A stretch of DNA of 64,000 bases. Origin: Clostridiales bacterium. GTDB taxonomy: Bacteria; Bacillota; Clostridia; Peptostreptococcales; Acidaminobacteraceae. Both the position numbers and the translations under genes were made by a program. Every line of letters begins with the position of its first letter. The stretch's first letter is position 1. The stretch covers positions 45,485 to 109,484 of the forward strand of contig JAEIOD010000015.1 of the NCBI GenBank assembly GCA_016342415.1, in the 5' to 3' direction. Under the pieces are notes generated by a model that was not told the DNA's origin, searched no databases, and saw only the letters and a list, made by a program, of their open reading frames with translations. Below, piece by piece: positions 18,746-26,934 of this stretch.

Positions 18746-19498
18746 ATGAAATCCATTGGATTTACTTTTGACGAAAAAATATTAAGAACCACCTCAATAG
18801 AAGCATTTTTTGATGAAATACCTACTATTGATAGTATGGAAATAGCACCTGACGAACGTATTCTGTCTATACAAACATATAAAAAATTGGTTAAAAAACT
18901 ACCTTCACATAATTTTCATGTGCCTTATTTTGTTAAAGAAAAGGCTTATGATTTTTCAAATGAAGATTACAAGAAAGATTATACCAAATTCCTTTCCATT
19001 ATAGAATCCTTACGTCAATATAGCGTAAAAAGGCCGTCTATCGTACTCCACGAATCAAGCCATTCTCATACTACTACAGATGAGACAAAAAAAGGATTGG
19101 ATTTTTTACTCAATTTTGTAGAACAGAAAAAAATGGATGTTACACTAACATTGGAAACATTACCACAGACTACTGCTTTTGGGAGTAGAGAGCAAATACT
19201 TCAGATCATTAATGAATTTGATCATCCAAAACTTAAAATATGTTTGGACTTATGTCATGACTATTACAATTACGATTCTTATGAGCTCCCAGACCAAACT
19301 TTTTTAGAACAGGTAAAGTATGTTCACCTTCATGGAAAAGGCACTGAAAAACATCAATCCATTCAAAAGTTTCCTATTGATATTTTACAGAGTTTGCAAT
19401 TAAATGTCACGTATAATTTAGAGTTGTTGACTCAATTTTGTGAAACATATCATAAAACTGTGATCTCAGATATCCGATATCTTCAAAAACACTTATAG
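18746..19498 (+). CDS. Xylose isomerase-like TIM-barrel protein (AP endonuclease 2 family)
   Basis: A 250-aa protein with the metal-ligand pattern of the sugar-phosphate isomerase/endonuclease IV superfamily: HNFHVPYF, VLHESSHSH, LTLETLP, CLDLCHDYYN and VHLHGKG, each near the end of a predicted beta strand. This superfamily includes AP endonucleases, sugar isomerases and sugar epimerases. The protein is shorter than Nfo (about 280 aa) and lacks its diagnostic C-terminal motif, so the substrate is open. It is divergent from pabA over a 77-bp gap and has a good SD (AAAGGAG). Confidence 0.7.
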   Translation: MKSIGFTFDEKILRTTSIEAFFDEIPTIDSMEIAPDERILSIQTYKKLVKKLPSHNFHVPYFVKEKAYDFSNEDYKKDYTKFLSIIESLRQYSVKRPSIVLHESSHSHTTTDETKKGLDFLLNFVEQKKMDVTLTLETLPQTTAFGSREQILQIINEFDHPKLKICLDLCHDYYNYDSYELPDQTFLEQVKYVHLHGKGTEKHQSIQKFPIDILQSLQLNVTYNLELLTQFCETYHKTVISDIRYLQKHL

Positions 19499-19517
19499 GC
19501 AGTATACACTGCCTATA
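19494..19517. terminator. Convergent bidirectional terminator
   Basis: TATAGGCAGT-ATAC-ACTGCCTATA, a perfect 10-bp stem overlapping the stops of both flanking genes. The minus side is followed by a T5 run. Confidence 0.75.
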
Positions 19518-19974
19518 TCAAATCTTTATCATTTTTTAAGTCCCTATATGATCCAATCATCTTACCAAGTAAAGGTCCTGTTAATACAATACATATCATG
19601 ATGATAATATGATCCATAAACCATATACCTGATAGTACACCACCCATTAAACCTAAATGACTGTACTGAGTTGAATAATACGTTTTTGATTTTAAACCAT
19701 GTACTTTACCAAAATGACTAATAATACCTTTAATTCTTGTATTGTAAGCTCTTCTTTGAATTTCTTTAATTTCCTCTGCTTTTTCTATTATGGATAAAGC
19801 TTCACTTAAATCATTCTTTAAAAACTCACACTTATCACAAGTTAATGACTCCTTTTCAAGTCTTAGTGCTACTGTCTTAAGATAATTCAATTGTAACCTC
19901 TTAACCTCAACTGGTAATAACTTCTCGTTGAGCGTGGTAATTCTCGTCTCAATATCTTCTATCCAAATTGCCAT
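19513..19974 (-). CDS. Hypothetical membrane protein with CXXC and two C-terminal helices
   Basis: A 153-aa protein I do not recognise. Residues 1-85 are charged and helical, probably coiled coil, with a CDKC pair near residue 46. Residues about 105-143 form two transmembrane segments (GLMGGVLSGIWFMDHIIIMICIV in part). The ATG follows an AGGGGGA SD that lies in the 3' arm of a large hairpin with the end of ybjQ. It could be transcribed by readthrough from ybjQ or from a possible extended -10 (TGATATACT) inside the loop. No functional prediction is justified. Confidence 0.6.
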   Translation of the reverse strand: MAIWIEDIETRITTLNEKLLPVEVKRLQLNYLKTVALRLEKESLTCDKCEFLKNDLSEALSIIEKAEEIKEIQRRAYNTRIKGIISHFGKVHGLKSKTYYSTQYSHLGLMGGVLSGIWFMDHIIIMICIVLTGPLLGKMIGSYRDLKNDKDLI

Positions 19975-19977
19975 AAA

Positions 19978-20023
19978 AAAATCCCCCTATTGACTATCAG
20001 TATATCAGATTCAAGGGGATTTT
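19978..20023 (-). terminator. Large-loop hairpin: possible ybjQ terminator that also contains the next gene's RBS
   Basis: AAAATCCCC (20023-20015) pairs with GGGGATTTT (19986-19978) on the minus strand across a 28-nt loop, followed by further Ts. The 3' arm is the SD of the gene starting at 19974, so the structure could end transcription or hide that RBS. Confidence 0.45.
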
Positions 20024-20029
20024 AAAATA

Positions 20030-20347
20030 TTAGTCTTTGATTATTACTGCAGTACCGTAAACCATGAGTTCAGCGGCTCCTTGCATAATTGCCGAAGTTG
20101 CAAATCTGATATTTACAACCGCATTCGCTCCTTTGCTTTCAGCGTCTTTAACCATTCTACCAAGCGCTATTTGCCTTGCATTTTCCAACATTTCAGTATA
20201 CTCAGTGATTTCTCCACCAACAATTGTTTTTAGGCCTGCAAGTAGATCTTTACCAATATGCTTTGATTGAATAGTACTGCCTCGAACCAGCCCTAATACT
20301 TCTGTAATCTCTTTACCAGGTACTTCATTTGTATTTACTAGTAACAT
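20030..20347 (-). CDS. YbjQ/UPF0145 family protein
   Basis: A 105-aa member of the YbjQ family, annotated in databases as putative heavy-metal-binding because of its pentameric TRAP-like fold. Typical features are VNTNEVPGKEITEVLGLVRGSTIQS, the central LKTIVGGEITEYTEMLENAR and the C-terminal GANAVVNIRFATSAIMQGAAELMVYGTAV. The physiological role is not known. A GCCTCCTT complement (AAGGAGGC) gives a strong RBS, and a candidate promoter lies 40 bp upstream. Confidence 0.9.
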   Translation of the reverse strand: MLLVNTNEVPGKEITEVLGLVRGSTIQSKHIGKDLLAGLKTIVGGEITEYTEMLENARQIALGRMVKDAESKGANAVVNIRFATSAIMQGAAELMVYGTAVIIKD

Positions 20348-20356
20348 AATGCCTCC

Positions 20357-20575
20357 TTACTGATTTAAAAATTCTATTAGTGCATCAACATACTCAATGT
20401 AAAACGGTAAGTCAATGTTTTGAAAAGTTTTTAGATTTTTGCCTTAATCTAACAACGACTGTAACTCTTTTGGTACTTTTTCTATTATGGTACCCATTTT
20501 ATTTAGCTCTAAAATCTCAACAAACTCATCATATTTTTTTCTTCTACTTATCAGACAATCAACTCTACAAAAAGT
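20357..20575 (-). pseudogene. Possible gene remnant between dinB and ybjQ
   Basis: Downstream of dinB one minus-strand frame reads plausible protein for about 43 codons (SRRKKYDEFVEILELNK and onward). It meets TAA at 20444-20446, then continues in the same frame for 28 more protein-like codons (DLPFYIEYVDALIEFLNQ) to TAA at 20357. No start codon with an SD is present. It looks like the broken 3' part of a helical protein gene. Chance coding-like AT-rich sequence is the alternative. Confidence 0.3.
20387..20415 (-). promoter_or_regulatory. Candidate promoter of ybjQ
   Basis: TTGACT (20410-20415) and TATGTT (20387-20392) are exactly 17 bp apart, 40 bp before the ybjQ ATG. It overlaps the possible gene remnant at 20357-20575. 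Confidence 0.5.
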
Positions 20576-21632
20576 TCATTAAATCATCAAACAAGTTTAA
20601 TTGTTCTTGTTGTCTGTCTTCAAAGTTAGAAACCGTTAAACCAATTAATCGTATTGCAGTATTTAATCCAAAGTCATCTAATAAATCATGTGCTACAGAT
20701 TCTACATCAGAGCTTTTATAAACATATGAACTTAAAGTCTTTGATCTTGTATGTTGTATAAAATCAAATGTTTTAAGTTTAATGGTAACTGTTTTAGCAC
20801 TGATATGTTTAGCCTCCAAAATTTCTTCTATCTTTTTGGCAAATTTTGACAGATAAGGTTTTAAGTCCTCTACATTATCCAAATCTTTACTCAGAGTTGT
20901 TTCAGTACCAATAGATTTTCTCCCACCCGACTCAGGGGACACCTCTCGATTATCAATACCATTTATACGATCATAAACTTCTGAACCCATTTTCCCTAAA
21001 TACGTATCAAAAAATTCTTTGTCATAATTAAGCATATCACCAATGGTATAAATTCCGATTTTATTGAGTTTTTCCACTGACTTTTTACCAAGTCCGTGTA
21101 CTTTCCTAACTGGCAGTGGGACTAAAATCTCAGGAATCATCTCTCTTGTGATTTCTTTAATGCCAGCTGGTTTGTTCCAGTCGGATGCAATTTTTGCCAA
21201 AAACTTATTATAAGATATGCCGACCGATAAGGTTAAACCTATCTCATCTAAAACACGCTTTTTTATATGTTTTGCAATATACATAGGCGAATAAAATAAA
21301 TCTGTGACATCTAAATAAGCTTCATCAATTGAAACCACTTGCACTTTATCGCAGATGCCAAACAGTATTTCAAATACCTGTTTACTCACTTCAGAATACC
21401 GATGATGATCTCCTCTTACAAAGATTGCGTCAGGACATAATTTTTTGGCCATAAATGTCGGTTGAGCCGAATGAACTCCAAATTTTCTAGCTTCATAACT
21501 ACAGGTAGCAACAACGCCTCTATCAGAAGAACCACCAACTATCACTGGTTTACCTCTGAGTTTTGGATGATCCAATTGCTCTACTGAAGCAAAAAAAGCA
21601 TCCATATCCACATGTAAAATCTTTCTTTCCAT
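20565..21632 (-). CDS. dinB: DNA polymerase IV (Y-family)
   Basis: Error-prone translesion polymerase, 355 aa, full length. It begins KILHVDMDAFFASVEQ with the first catalytic Asp and has the steric YSYEARKFGV region and the catalytic SIDEAYLDVT. The fingers and helix-hairpin-helix segment is VHGLGKKSVEKLNKIGI, and the C terminus has a beta-clamp-binding peptide QLNLFDD. Its ATG overlaps the UPF0316 stop as TAATG, so it is the last gene of the NusG_II-pxpABC-UPF0316 operon rather than a free-standing SOS gene. No LexA-type box was recognised nearby. Confidence 0.95.
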   Translation of the reverse strand: MERKILHVDMDAFFASVEQLDHPKLRGKPVIVGGSSDRGVVATCSYEARKFGVHSAQPTFMAKKLCPDAIFVRGDHHRYSEVSKQVFEILFGICDKVQVVSIDEAYLDVTDLFYSPMYIAKHIKKRVLDEIGLTLSVGISYNKFLAKIASDWNKPAGIKEITREMIPEILVPLPVRKVHGLGKKSVEKLNKIGIYTIGDMLNYDKEFFDTYLGKMGSEVYDRINGIDNREVSPESGGRKSIGTETTLSKDLDNVEDLKPYLSKFAKKIEEILEAKHISAKTVTIKLKTFDFIQHTRSKTLSSYVYKSSDVESVAHDLLDDFGLNTAIRLIGLTVSNFEDRQQEQLNLFDDLMNFL

Positions 21633-22147
21633 TATTTTCTAATTCCAAATCCACCATAAAGAGGTTTTGTATCCATTACTGTGATGACTGCATTTTCTTG
21701 TTTTGCCTTAACGGTATCCAAAAGCAATCTCACGCGTCTTCTTTTAACATACATAAATAAAATGTTTCTTTCAAAATTCAGACCTTCACCTTGGACCACT
21801 GTTACAGCAAATTGTTCTTGCCTTAAATCCTTTGCCAGCTGGGGACCATGTTCTGCTTTAACAATAATTTGAACTTGTGATAACCCAATACCAATCTTTT
21901 CTTCTAATACACTGCCCATATAATTACCAATTGAAAAGCCTAGCGCATAAAAAACCGCTTTAATCGGATCTGCCATTAAATCATTCATAACGAAAGTTAC
22001 AACAAAAATCCATAGTGTCACTTCAAAGAATGCGACGATTGCCCCTAGTTGTCTTTCACCTTTAGTGATAAAAACAATTCTTAATGTCATCAAAGACACT
22101 TCTATTATTTTTGCAAATAATATTAAAAAATAAAATAAAATACTCAT
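21632..22147 (-). CDS. UPF0316 membrane protein (DUF2179/DUF5698)
   Basis: A 171-aa protein with three N-terminal helices (residues about 3-75; LILFAKIIEVSLMTLRIVFITKGER is the family signature). The cytoplasmic C-terminal DUF2179 ferredoxin-like domain contains QVQIIVKAEHGPQLAKDLR, VTVVQGEG and a final VMDTKPLYGGFGIRK. UPF0316 (B. subtilis YebE) has no known function. The DUF2179 domain elsewhere is thought to sense small ligands. Both ends are coupled by TAATG overlaps to pxpC and dinB. Confidence 0.85.
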   Translation of the reverse strand: MSILFYFLILFAKIIEVSLMTLRIVFITKGERQLGAIVAFFEVTLWIFVVTFVMNDLMADPIKAVFYALGFSIGNYMGSVLEEKIGIGLSQVQIIVKAEHGPQLAKDLRQEQFAVTVVQGEGLNFERNILFMYVKRRRVRLLLDTVKAKQENAVITVMDTKPLYGGFGIRK

Positions 22148-23118
22148 TATATTTCCTCCACGAAAACATCATAAACACAACCATTTACCGAGACTCTGAA
22201 GTTTCTTCTATTATCAGAATAATTCAGTTTCTTCAGATCCTCAAGCCACTGTTTTTTTGCCTCAATAGCTTGCTCCAAAGTAACAGATTCAAAAGCTATT
22301 TTATCACCTGGTTTCATTTGAGCCAAACGGTTTAAATCACATGAAATAACAGTACCAATTCTAGTATAACCACCAATGGTTTGAGCATCTCTAAGCATGA
22401 TCATCGGTTGACCTGATTTCGGTACTTGAATTGCACCGGGAATTATCGGACTTGATATTATGTCTGCTGACTCCTTATGTATTAAAGGTTCACCCTTTAG
22501 ACGCATCCCCATACGGTCTAATTCGTTTGTTACTTCATACGTATGATTAAACAAAACTTCAGTTTCCTTAAAAGCATTCGCTTCATAACCAAGTAATACC
22601 CTAATGGGTTCAAAATGTTCTAATTTAACCACTTGAAAGTGTTCTTTGAATGAGATAACATCCACATCTATCTCATCACCTTTTTTTAATGCCCTACCTT
22701 TATACCCACCTGTACTTATTTTTGTATAAGTACTTGTACTGTTGTATAACTCCTCTAATATCAATTTATCTGAAAAGGCAACATAACCTCTAAAACCTGA
22801 CTTTAACCCTTTAAAAGATAAAACATCACCCAACTTAACAGGTATAGTTTTATACATTATCACAGCTCTATCGTTTAGCATTGGTGCCATATCCGCACCT
22901 GTAATCGCTATAGACATTTCTTTTAAGAACTCTATTTTAGCGCCAGTAAAAGTCATCTCCAATGCAGCTTGTTCCTGACCTACTAACTTGTTGGCGATGA
23001 TTAAACTTTCAACATCCATAGCCCCGGAGATTGGCATTCCTTGATTCTGAAATCCTAGTCTGCCATGATCTTGAAAAGTTGAAAACATACCGGGTTCCAA
23101 TATTCTAAATCCTAACAT
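22147..23118 (-). CDS. pxpC: 5-oxoprolinase subunit C (KipA/PxpC family)
   Basis: The 323-aa biotin-dependent carboxylase-like subunit of the prokaryotic 5-oxoprolinase PxpABC, which opens 5-oxoproline to glutamate using ATP. Motifs: ILEPGMFSTFQDHGRLGFQNQGMPISGAMD, ALEMTFTGAKIEF, TKISTGGYKGRALKKGD and PKSGQPMIMLRDAQTIGGYTRIGTV. The B. subtilis homologue is KipA, the antagonist of KipI. The start overlaps the pxpB stop by 7 nt, and GAGGTGATGAC gives the SD. Confidence 0.92.
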   Translation of the reverse strand: MLGFRILEPGMFSTFQDHGRLGFQNQGMPISGAMDVESLIIANKLVGQEQAALEMTFTGAKIEFLKEMSIAITGADMAPMLNDRAVIMYKTIPVKLGDVLSFKGLKSGFRGYVAFSDKLILEELYNSTSTYTKISTGGYKGRALKKGDEIDVDVISFKEHFQVVKLEHFEPIRVLLGYEANAFKETEVLFNHTYEVTNELDRMGMRLKGEPLIHKESADIISSPIIPGAIQVPKSGQPMIMLRDAQTIGGYTRIGTVISCDLNRLAQMKPGDKIAFESVTLEQAIEAKKQWLEDLKKLNYSDNRRNFRVSVNGCVYDVFVEEI

Positions 23119-23807
23119 GTCATCACCTCAACTTTATACAATCCTTTTTTTACTTCAGTTTGAATCTTTTCATAAGTCTTTCTATCAATGGGTATAAATC
23201 TAACATATTCCCCCATATTCAACAACGTTACAGACAGCTTCTTATCAAATAAATCAATCGGGGTTTTACCAATAATATTCCATCCACCAGGTGTATCAAG
23301 TGGATAAACACCTGTCTGTAAACCTCCAATGCCAACTGAACCCGCTTCAATTTTAGTGCGTGGTACTTCCAATCTTGGTGTTTCAAGCGAAGGTTCCATG
23401 CCTCCTAAGTATGGAAATCCTGGTGTGAAACCAATCATATAGACCAAGTAGTCTCTATTGGAATGTCTTTTGATAACTTCTTCAATTGAAAGCTTTGTAT
23501 GTTTAGAAACCCGATCTAAATCCAATCCAAGTTCATAACACACCGGGAGTTTAACGATACGTTTTTCAAGTTTCATTTTGGCTTTATCATAATGAATCTG
23601 TTCAATGTCACTTTTAAGTGTATAGTAATCCATTTCATAAAAATCATAATACAACATCAAACTATTATAACTCGGTACCAGTGATAAAACACCGCGCATT
23701 TTAGATAATTGATCAAAGTAAAATTTAACTTTACGATGTGTTTCTTCTGAAATATCATGACCTAGTCTTATTAAAAGACTTTCTTCGTTAATGGGTGAAA
23801 TATTCAT
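23112..23807 (-). CDS. pxpB: 5-oxoprolinase subunit B (KipI/PxpB family)
   Basis: A 231-aa allophanate hydrolase subunit 1-like protein. The diagnostic segments are HSNRDYLVYMIGFTPGFPYLGG, LEVPRTKIEAGSVGIGG and QTGVYPLDTPGGWNIIGKTP. It forms the PxpBC complex. In B. subtilis the homologue KipI also inhibits the sporulation kinase KinA, but no sporulation genes are seen here. The ATG follows AGAGGTTTAAT, in which the pxpA stop is embedded. Confidence 0.92.
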   Translation of the reverse strand: MNISPINEESLLIRLGHDISEETHRKVKFYFDQLSKMRGVLSLVPSYNSLMLYYDFYEMDYYTLKSDIEQIHYDKAKMKLEKRIVKLPVCYELGLDLDRVSKHTKLSIEEVIKRHSNRDYLVYMIGFTPGFPYLGGMEPSLETPRLEVPRTKIEAGSVGIGGLQTGVYPLDTPGGWNIIGKTPIDLFDKKLSVTLLNMGEYVRFIPIDRKTYEKIQTEVKKGLYKVEVMTC

Positions 23808-23808
23808 A

Positions 23809-24567
23809 TTAAACCTCTAATGATTGTATTTTAATGGATTGGTTTTTAAGTGTTTCTCTCAAACGACTTACCAGTTCTATACCATGAGCATTATCACCAT
23901 GAATACAGATGCTATCACCTTCCAAAATCAGTTTGTTCCCCTCATAATCAATGAGTTCATGTTTGCTTATAATAGATAGACATTGGTTGATGCTGTCGCT
24001 TACATCTTCAATAACAGCACCCTTTAGATTTCTAGGTACCAAATTCTTATCTTTTGTATATCGTCTATCTGCAAATACTTCTCTAGCAACTTTAAGCCCC
24101 ACATCATTACCAGCTCTAATCATCTCCGAATCCGCTAAACCCATAAAAATAATTGAAGGATCAATATCATAGATTGCTTGAGCTATAACTCTTGCAACCT
24201 CGTAATCCTTAGCTGCTAAATTATAAAGTGCACCATGAGGTTTGACATGTTGTAGTTTACCACCTTTAATTTCAACAAAACCTTTTAAAGCAGAAATCTG
24301 ATAAATCATAGATGCTCTTAAAGCTTCTTTTGACATCGCCATATCCCTTCTACCAAAACCTTGTAAATCAGGATAACCAGGATGTGCACCTATTGATACA
24401 CCTTTTTTTATTGCAAGCTCTACAGTCTTTTCCATAATTTCTGGATCCCCTGCATGACAACCACATGCAATGTTAACGGATGTTACATAGTCCATAATCA
24501 TCTCATCATTTCCCAAAGCATATACACCAAAGCTTTCTCCTAAGTCACAATTCAAATCAATCTTCAT
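23809..24567 (-). CDS. pxpA: 5-oxoprolinase subunit A (LamB/YcsF family)
   Basis: A 252-aa LamB/YcsF protein, the third subunit of 5-oxoprolinase. It starts MKIDLNCDLGESFGVY and has ACGCHAGDPEIM, GAHPGYPDLQGFGRR, HVKPHGALYNLA, EVFADRRYTKDKNLVPR and ICIHGDNAHGIEL, all typical of the family's metal-dependent barrel. The ATG at 24567 follows GGAGGAAACG. A longer frame to 24579 would translate the SD itself. Confidence 0.93.
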   Translation of the reverse strand: MKIDLNCDLGESFGVYALGNDEMIMDYVTSVNIACGCHAGDPEIMEKTVELAIKKGVSIGAHPGYPDLQGFGRRDMAMSKEALRASMIYQISALKGFVEIKGGKLQHVKPHGALYNLAAKDYEVARVIAQAIYDIDPSIIFMGLADSEMIRAGNDVGLKVAREVFADRRYTKDKNLVPRNLKGAVIEDVSDSINQCLSIISKHELIDYEGNKLILEGDSICIHGDNAHGIELVSRLRETLKNQSIKIQSLEV

Positions 24568-24586
24568 CGTTTCCTCCAAGCAGCAG

Positions 24587-24958
24587 TTAATCTACTATAA
24601 TATCTAGAACGTTTTTATCACCTTTTATTTCTAAAATTAGTTTATGTGGAATACAGACAATCATCTCACCAATTTTTGAAACATGACTATGTGTCACACA
24701 GACTTGATTCAAACAATTGGCTTCTTCTACCCATACTTCACCATCTTGAATGTATATTACATTATATTGATCATCGTTTTCTATTCTAATCATATTACTA
24801 TAAGACTCATCAATCTTAAATTCATATAAAACTTCTTGATCTTGAGTTATTGTCAGTATCTTGTCATTCGTACTCATACCCTTATAAAAAACATAACCAT
24901 ATGCACCCAATACGAGTGCTAAAATAATGATAATTATTTTATAATCACCTCGTTTCAT
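24587..24958 (-). CDS. NusG domain II-containing membrane-anchored protein
   Basis: A 123-aa protein with an N-terminal helix (IIIIILALVLGAYGYVFY) and an extracytoplasmic NusG_II (KOW-less beta) domain. The domain includes EANCLNQVCVTHSHVSKIGEMIVCIPHKLILEI; two of its cysteines (NCLNQVC) and the CIPHKL segment are typical. Such proteins often occur beside ApbE and Rnf or Gx transporter genes in anaerobic Bacillota, and apbE is divergent here. It precedes pxpA by 19 nt. The ATG at 24958 has GAGG at proper spacing, while the GTG at 24964 is inside the SD. Confidence 0.85.
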   Translation of the reverse strand: MKRGDYKIIIIILALVLGAYGYVFYKGMSTNDKILTITQDQEVLYEFKIDESYSNMIRIENDDQYNVIYIQDGEVWVEEANCLNQVCVTHSHVSKIGEMIVCIPHKLILEIKGDKNVLDIIVD

Positions 24959-24997
24959 AGCCACCTCTTTCTTTTACTATTTTAACATATTTAGTTG

Positions 24998-25006
24998 TGA
25001 TATAAT
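24998..25006 (+). promoter_or_regulatory. Extended -10 promoter of apbE
   Basis: TGATATAAT (24998-25006) is a consensus -10 with the TG extension, 26 nt before the apbE start. No good -35 is present at 17 bp. Confidence 0.6.
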
Positions 25007-25031
25007 CATAAATATCAACAAAGGAGTGCCT

Positions 25032-26057
25032 ATGAAGAAAAAAATTTTTTATGTATTAAGTATCATCATTTTAATAGCTTTTATCGTGATGAGTATGATT
25101 AACAATCAACCTGTAAAACAAGTTTCGAAGACCTATTTTTACTTAGGTACAGTAATAGACATCACCGTTTACGATACCGATGACGACCAAATACTAAAGG
25201 ACGTTTCAGATTTAATCCTAAAATACGAAAATATGTTCAGCAGAAATATACTCTCTAGTGATATTTCGAAGTTAAACCAATCAACTGGACCGATGACCAT
25301 TTCAGAAGAAACTTACAAACTTATAAAAGAAGCCATAACATATAGCGAATTAACAAAAGGTTATTTTGATATTACCATCAATCCCATCGTAGAATTATGG
25401 GCTATTGGTACCGAAGAAGCGAAGCTTCCGAAAGATGAAGAAATCACTCAAGCTTTAAAAGCTGTCGACTATAGGAATATTGTACTGCTTGAGTACAATC
25501 AAGTTGAACTATTAAATGGTGCTACTATTGATCTAGGTGGTATTGCAAAAGGTTTTATTGCAGATGAAATTGTATTTCTATTTGAAAAGAATCACATCGA
25601 AAAAGCATTGATAAATTTAGGAGGAAACGTCTTTGCAATTGGCTCTTCTATAGAAGATACTCCTTGGAACATTGGCATCAGACATCCTGTTAATAATCAC
25701 TCAAATGTGCTTTTAAAAGTAATGTTAGATAATAAATCTGTTGTAACTTCAGGAATTTACGAACGTTTTCTTGAATTAGAGGGCGTAGTATATCATCACA
25801 TATTTGATCCTTATACAGGTTATCCAATGGATAATGAGTTATTAAGTTTAACAGTTGTATCAGATGGGTCCATAGATGGAGACGCATTGTCGACAGGCCT
25901 TTTTAATCTGGGATTGGAAACAGCTTTTAAAAAAGCTTCAGAATTGTCAGTAGATATAATTGTTGTCACTAAAGACAATAAAATATATATCACACCCTAT
26001 TTAAGTGATAAAATTACTGTATTTGATGAAAATTATCTGTTAATAACAAAGGAATGA
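25032..26057 (+). CDS. apbE: FAD:protein FMN transferase
   Basis: Attaches FMN covalently to Thr/Ser of extracytoplasmic flavoproteins such as RnfD/RnfG or NqrB/C. The 341-aa protein has an N-terminal anchor helix (residues 7-24, without a lipobox Cys) and the ApbE domain. The domain shows YFYLGTVIDITVYD, ENMFSRNI, the flavin/Mg motif DLGGIAKGFIADEI, LINLGGNVFAIGS, YHHIFDPYTGYPMDNEL and SDGSIDGDALSTGLFNLG. The ATG at 25032 follows AAGGAG; a GTG at 25026 lies in the SD. No RNF or NQR target gene is in the window. Confidence 0.93.
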   Translation: MKKKIFYVLSIIILIAFIVMSMINNQPVKQVSKTYFYLGTVIDITVYDTDDDQILKDVSDLILKYENMFSRNILSSDISKLNQSTGPMTISEETYKLIKEAITYSELTKGYFDITINPIVELWAIGTEEAKLPKDEEITQALKAVDYRNIVLLEYNQVELLNGATIDLGGIAKGFIADEIVFLFEKNHIEKALINLGGNVFAIGSSIEDTPWNIGIRHPVNNHSNVLLKVMLDNKSVVTSGIYERFLELEGVVYHHIFDPYTGYPMDNELLSLTVVSDGSIDGDALSTGLFNLGLETAFKKASELSVDIIVVTKDNKIYITPYLSDKITVFDENYLLITKE

Positions 26058-26074
26058 TCCGAAGATCATTCCTT
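26049..26074. terminator. Bidirectional terminator apbE / DUF1189
   Basis: AAGGAATGATC-CGAA-GATCATTCCTT, an 11-bp perfect stem; the minus-strand loop is UUCG. The apbE TGA lies in the stem. Confidence 0.75.
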
Positions 26075-26078
26075 ATGT

Positions 26079-26867
26079 TTATTCGTATATTGAGTCCAAG
26101 TCAAATTCTTCCGGATTATAATTATCCATAAACTTATAAGCATATAAACCTGCTACAACTAAATAGAGAATGAAGAAGTATGGTATGGCAATTGGAGAAA
26201 TCCAATTGATTAACATCAGAATACCTGGTAAAACCATTGCATGTACTGCAATCTTATAACACTCTCCTGATGTGATATCTTTTTTTATAAAACCATTGAT
26301 AATGATAGTAAGTGCCCAAACCAATGCAGACAACAAGAACAATCCAATAATACCGAGAATCACTCCGATCCCTAAACCAATAAATAACATTGGTTTTAAA
26401 AGTTTTGCAACATCATATAGTGTTGATTTATCGAGATTTGTTTGCAGTGTCTCAAATGAAAGCAGTTGTACATTATTCTGGTATACCCCATTTTCCTTTA
26501 TTAAGATATAATTGCTGTATGTATTAGTATAATACTCATCTGTATTTCGATTATCTAAATCAAATAGAATCATCATGCCTTCAAATTCTTTTTCATAATA
26601 AATAACATTGTTTTCAAATGCAAACTGTCCATTTTCAATAATAAAATCTGGAATTTCATCAATCACTTCAATTGATCCATCATTTATATCATCAAAGAAT
26701 GGTCCTACATTAATCATCACATAAGTACAAATTGCTACTACAAATAATAAATAACCAAAGAATAATAATCCAATTGATTTACTTGTTTTTTCTTTTATGA
26801 ATTGATTAGAAAATTTAAAATCTGTAATACTTCTAATCGAACGTTCAAATATATTAACCTTTTCCAT
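26079..26867 (-). CDS. DUF1189-like membrane protein
   Basis: A 262-aa protein with an N-terminal helix (about residues 36-55), an extracytoplasmic domain of about 110 residues and three to four C-terminal helices. The start NIFERSIRSITDFKFSNQFIKEKTSKS and the ending ISPIAIPYFFILYLVVAGLYAYK match the general layout of DUF1189 family proteins (B. subtilis YqfX/YbfB-like). The role is unknown. The ATG at 26867 follows AGGAGGATATACA. The frame beyond it, to 26900, lacks an RBS. Confidence 0.7.
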   Translation of the reverse strand: MEKVNIFERSIRSITDFKFSNQFIKEKTSKSIGLLFFGYLLFVVAICTYVMINVGPFFDDINDGSIEVIDEIPDFIIENGQFAFENNVIYYEKEFEGMMILFDLDNRNTDEYYTNTYSNYILIKENGVYQNNVQLLSFETLQTNLDKSTLYDVAKLLKPMLFIGLGIGVILGIIGLFLLSALVWALTIIINGFIKKDITSGECYKIAVHAMVLPGILMLINWISPIAIPYFFILYLVVAGLYAYKFMDNYNPEEFDLDSIYE

Positions 26868-26903
26868 TGTATATCCTCCTATGACTATTTTACTATACAT
26901 TCT

Positions 26904-26934
26904 AAAAAAATAAGCTTAAAATAATATTAAGCTT
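26904..26934 (-). terminator. Terminator of the gene at 26927-27355
   Basis: Minus-strand AAGCTTAA-(6 nt)-TTAAGCTT followed by ATTTTTTT. The gene's TAA stop is in the 5' arm and loop. Confidence 0.75.
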
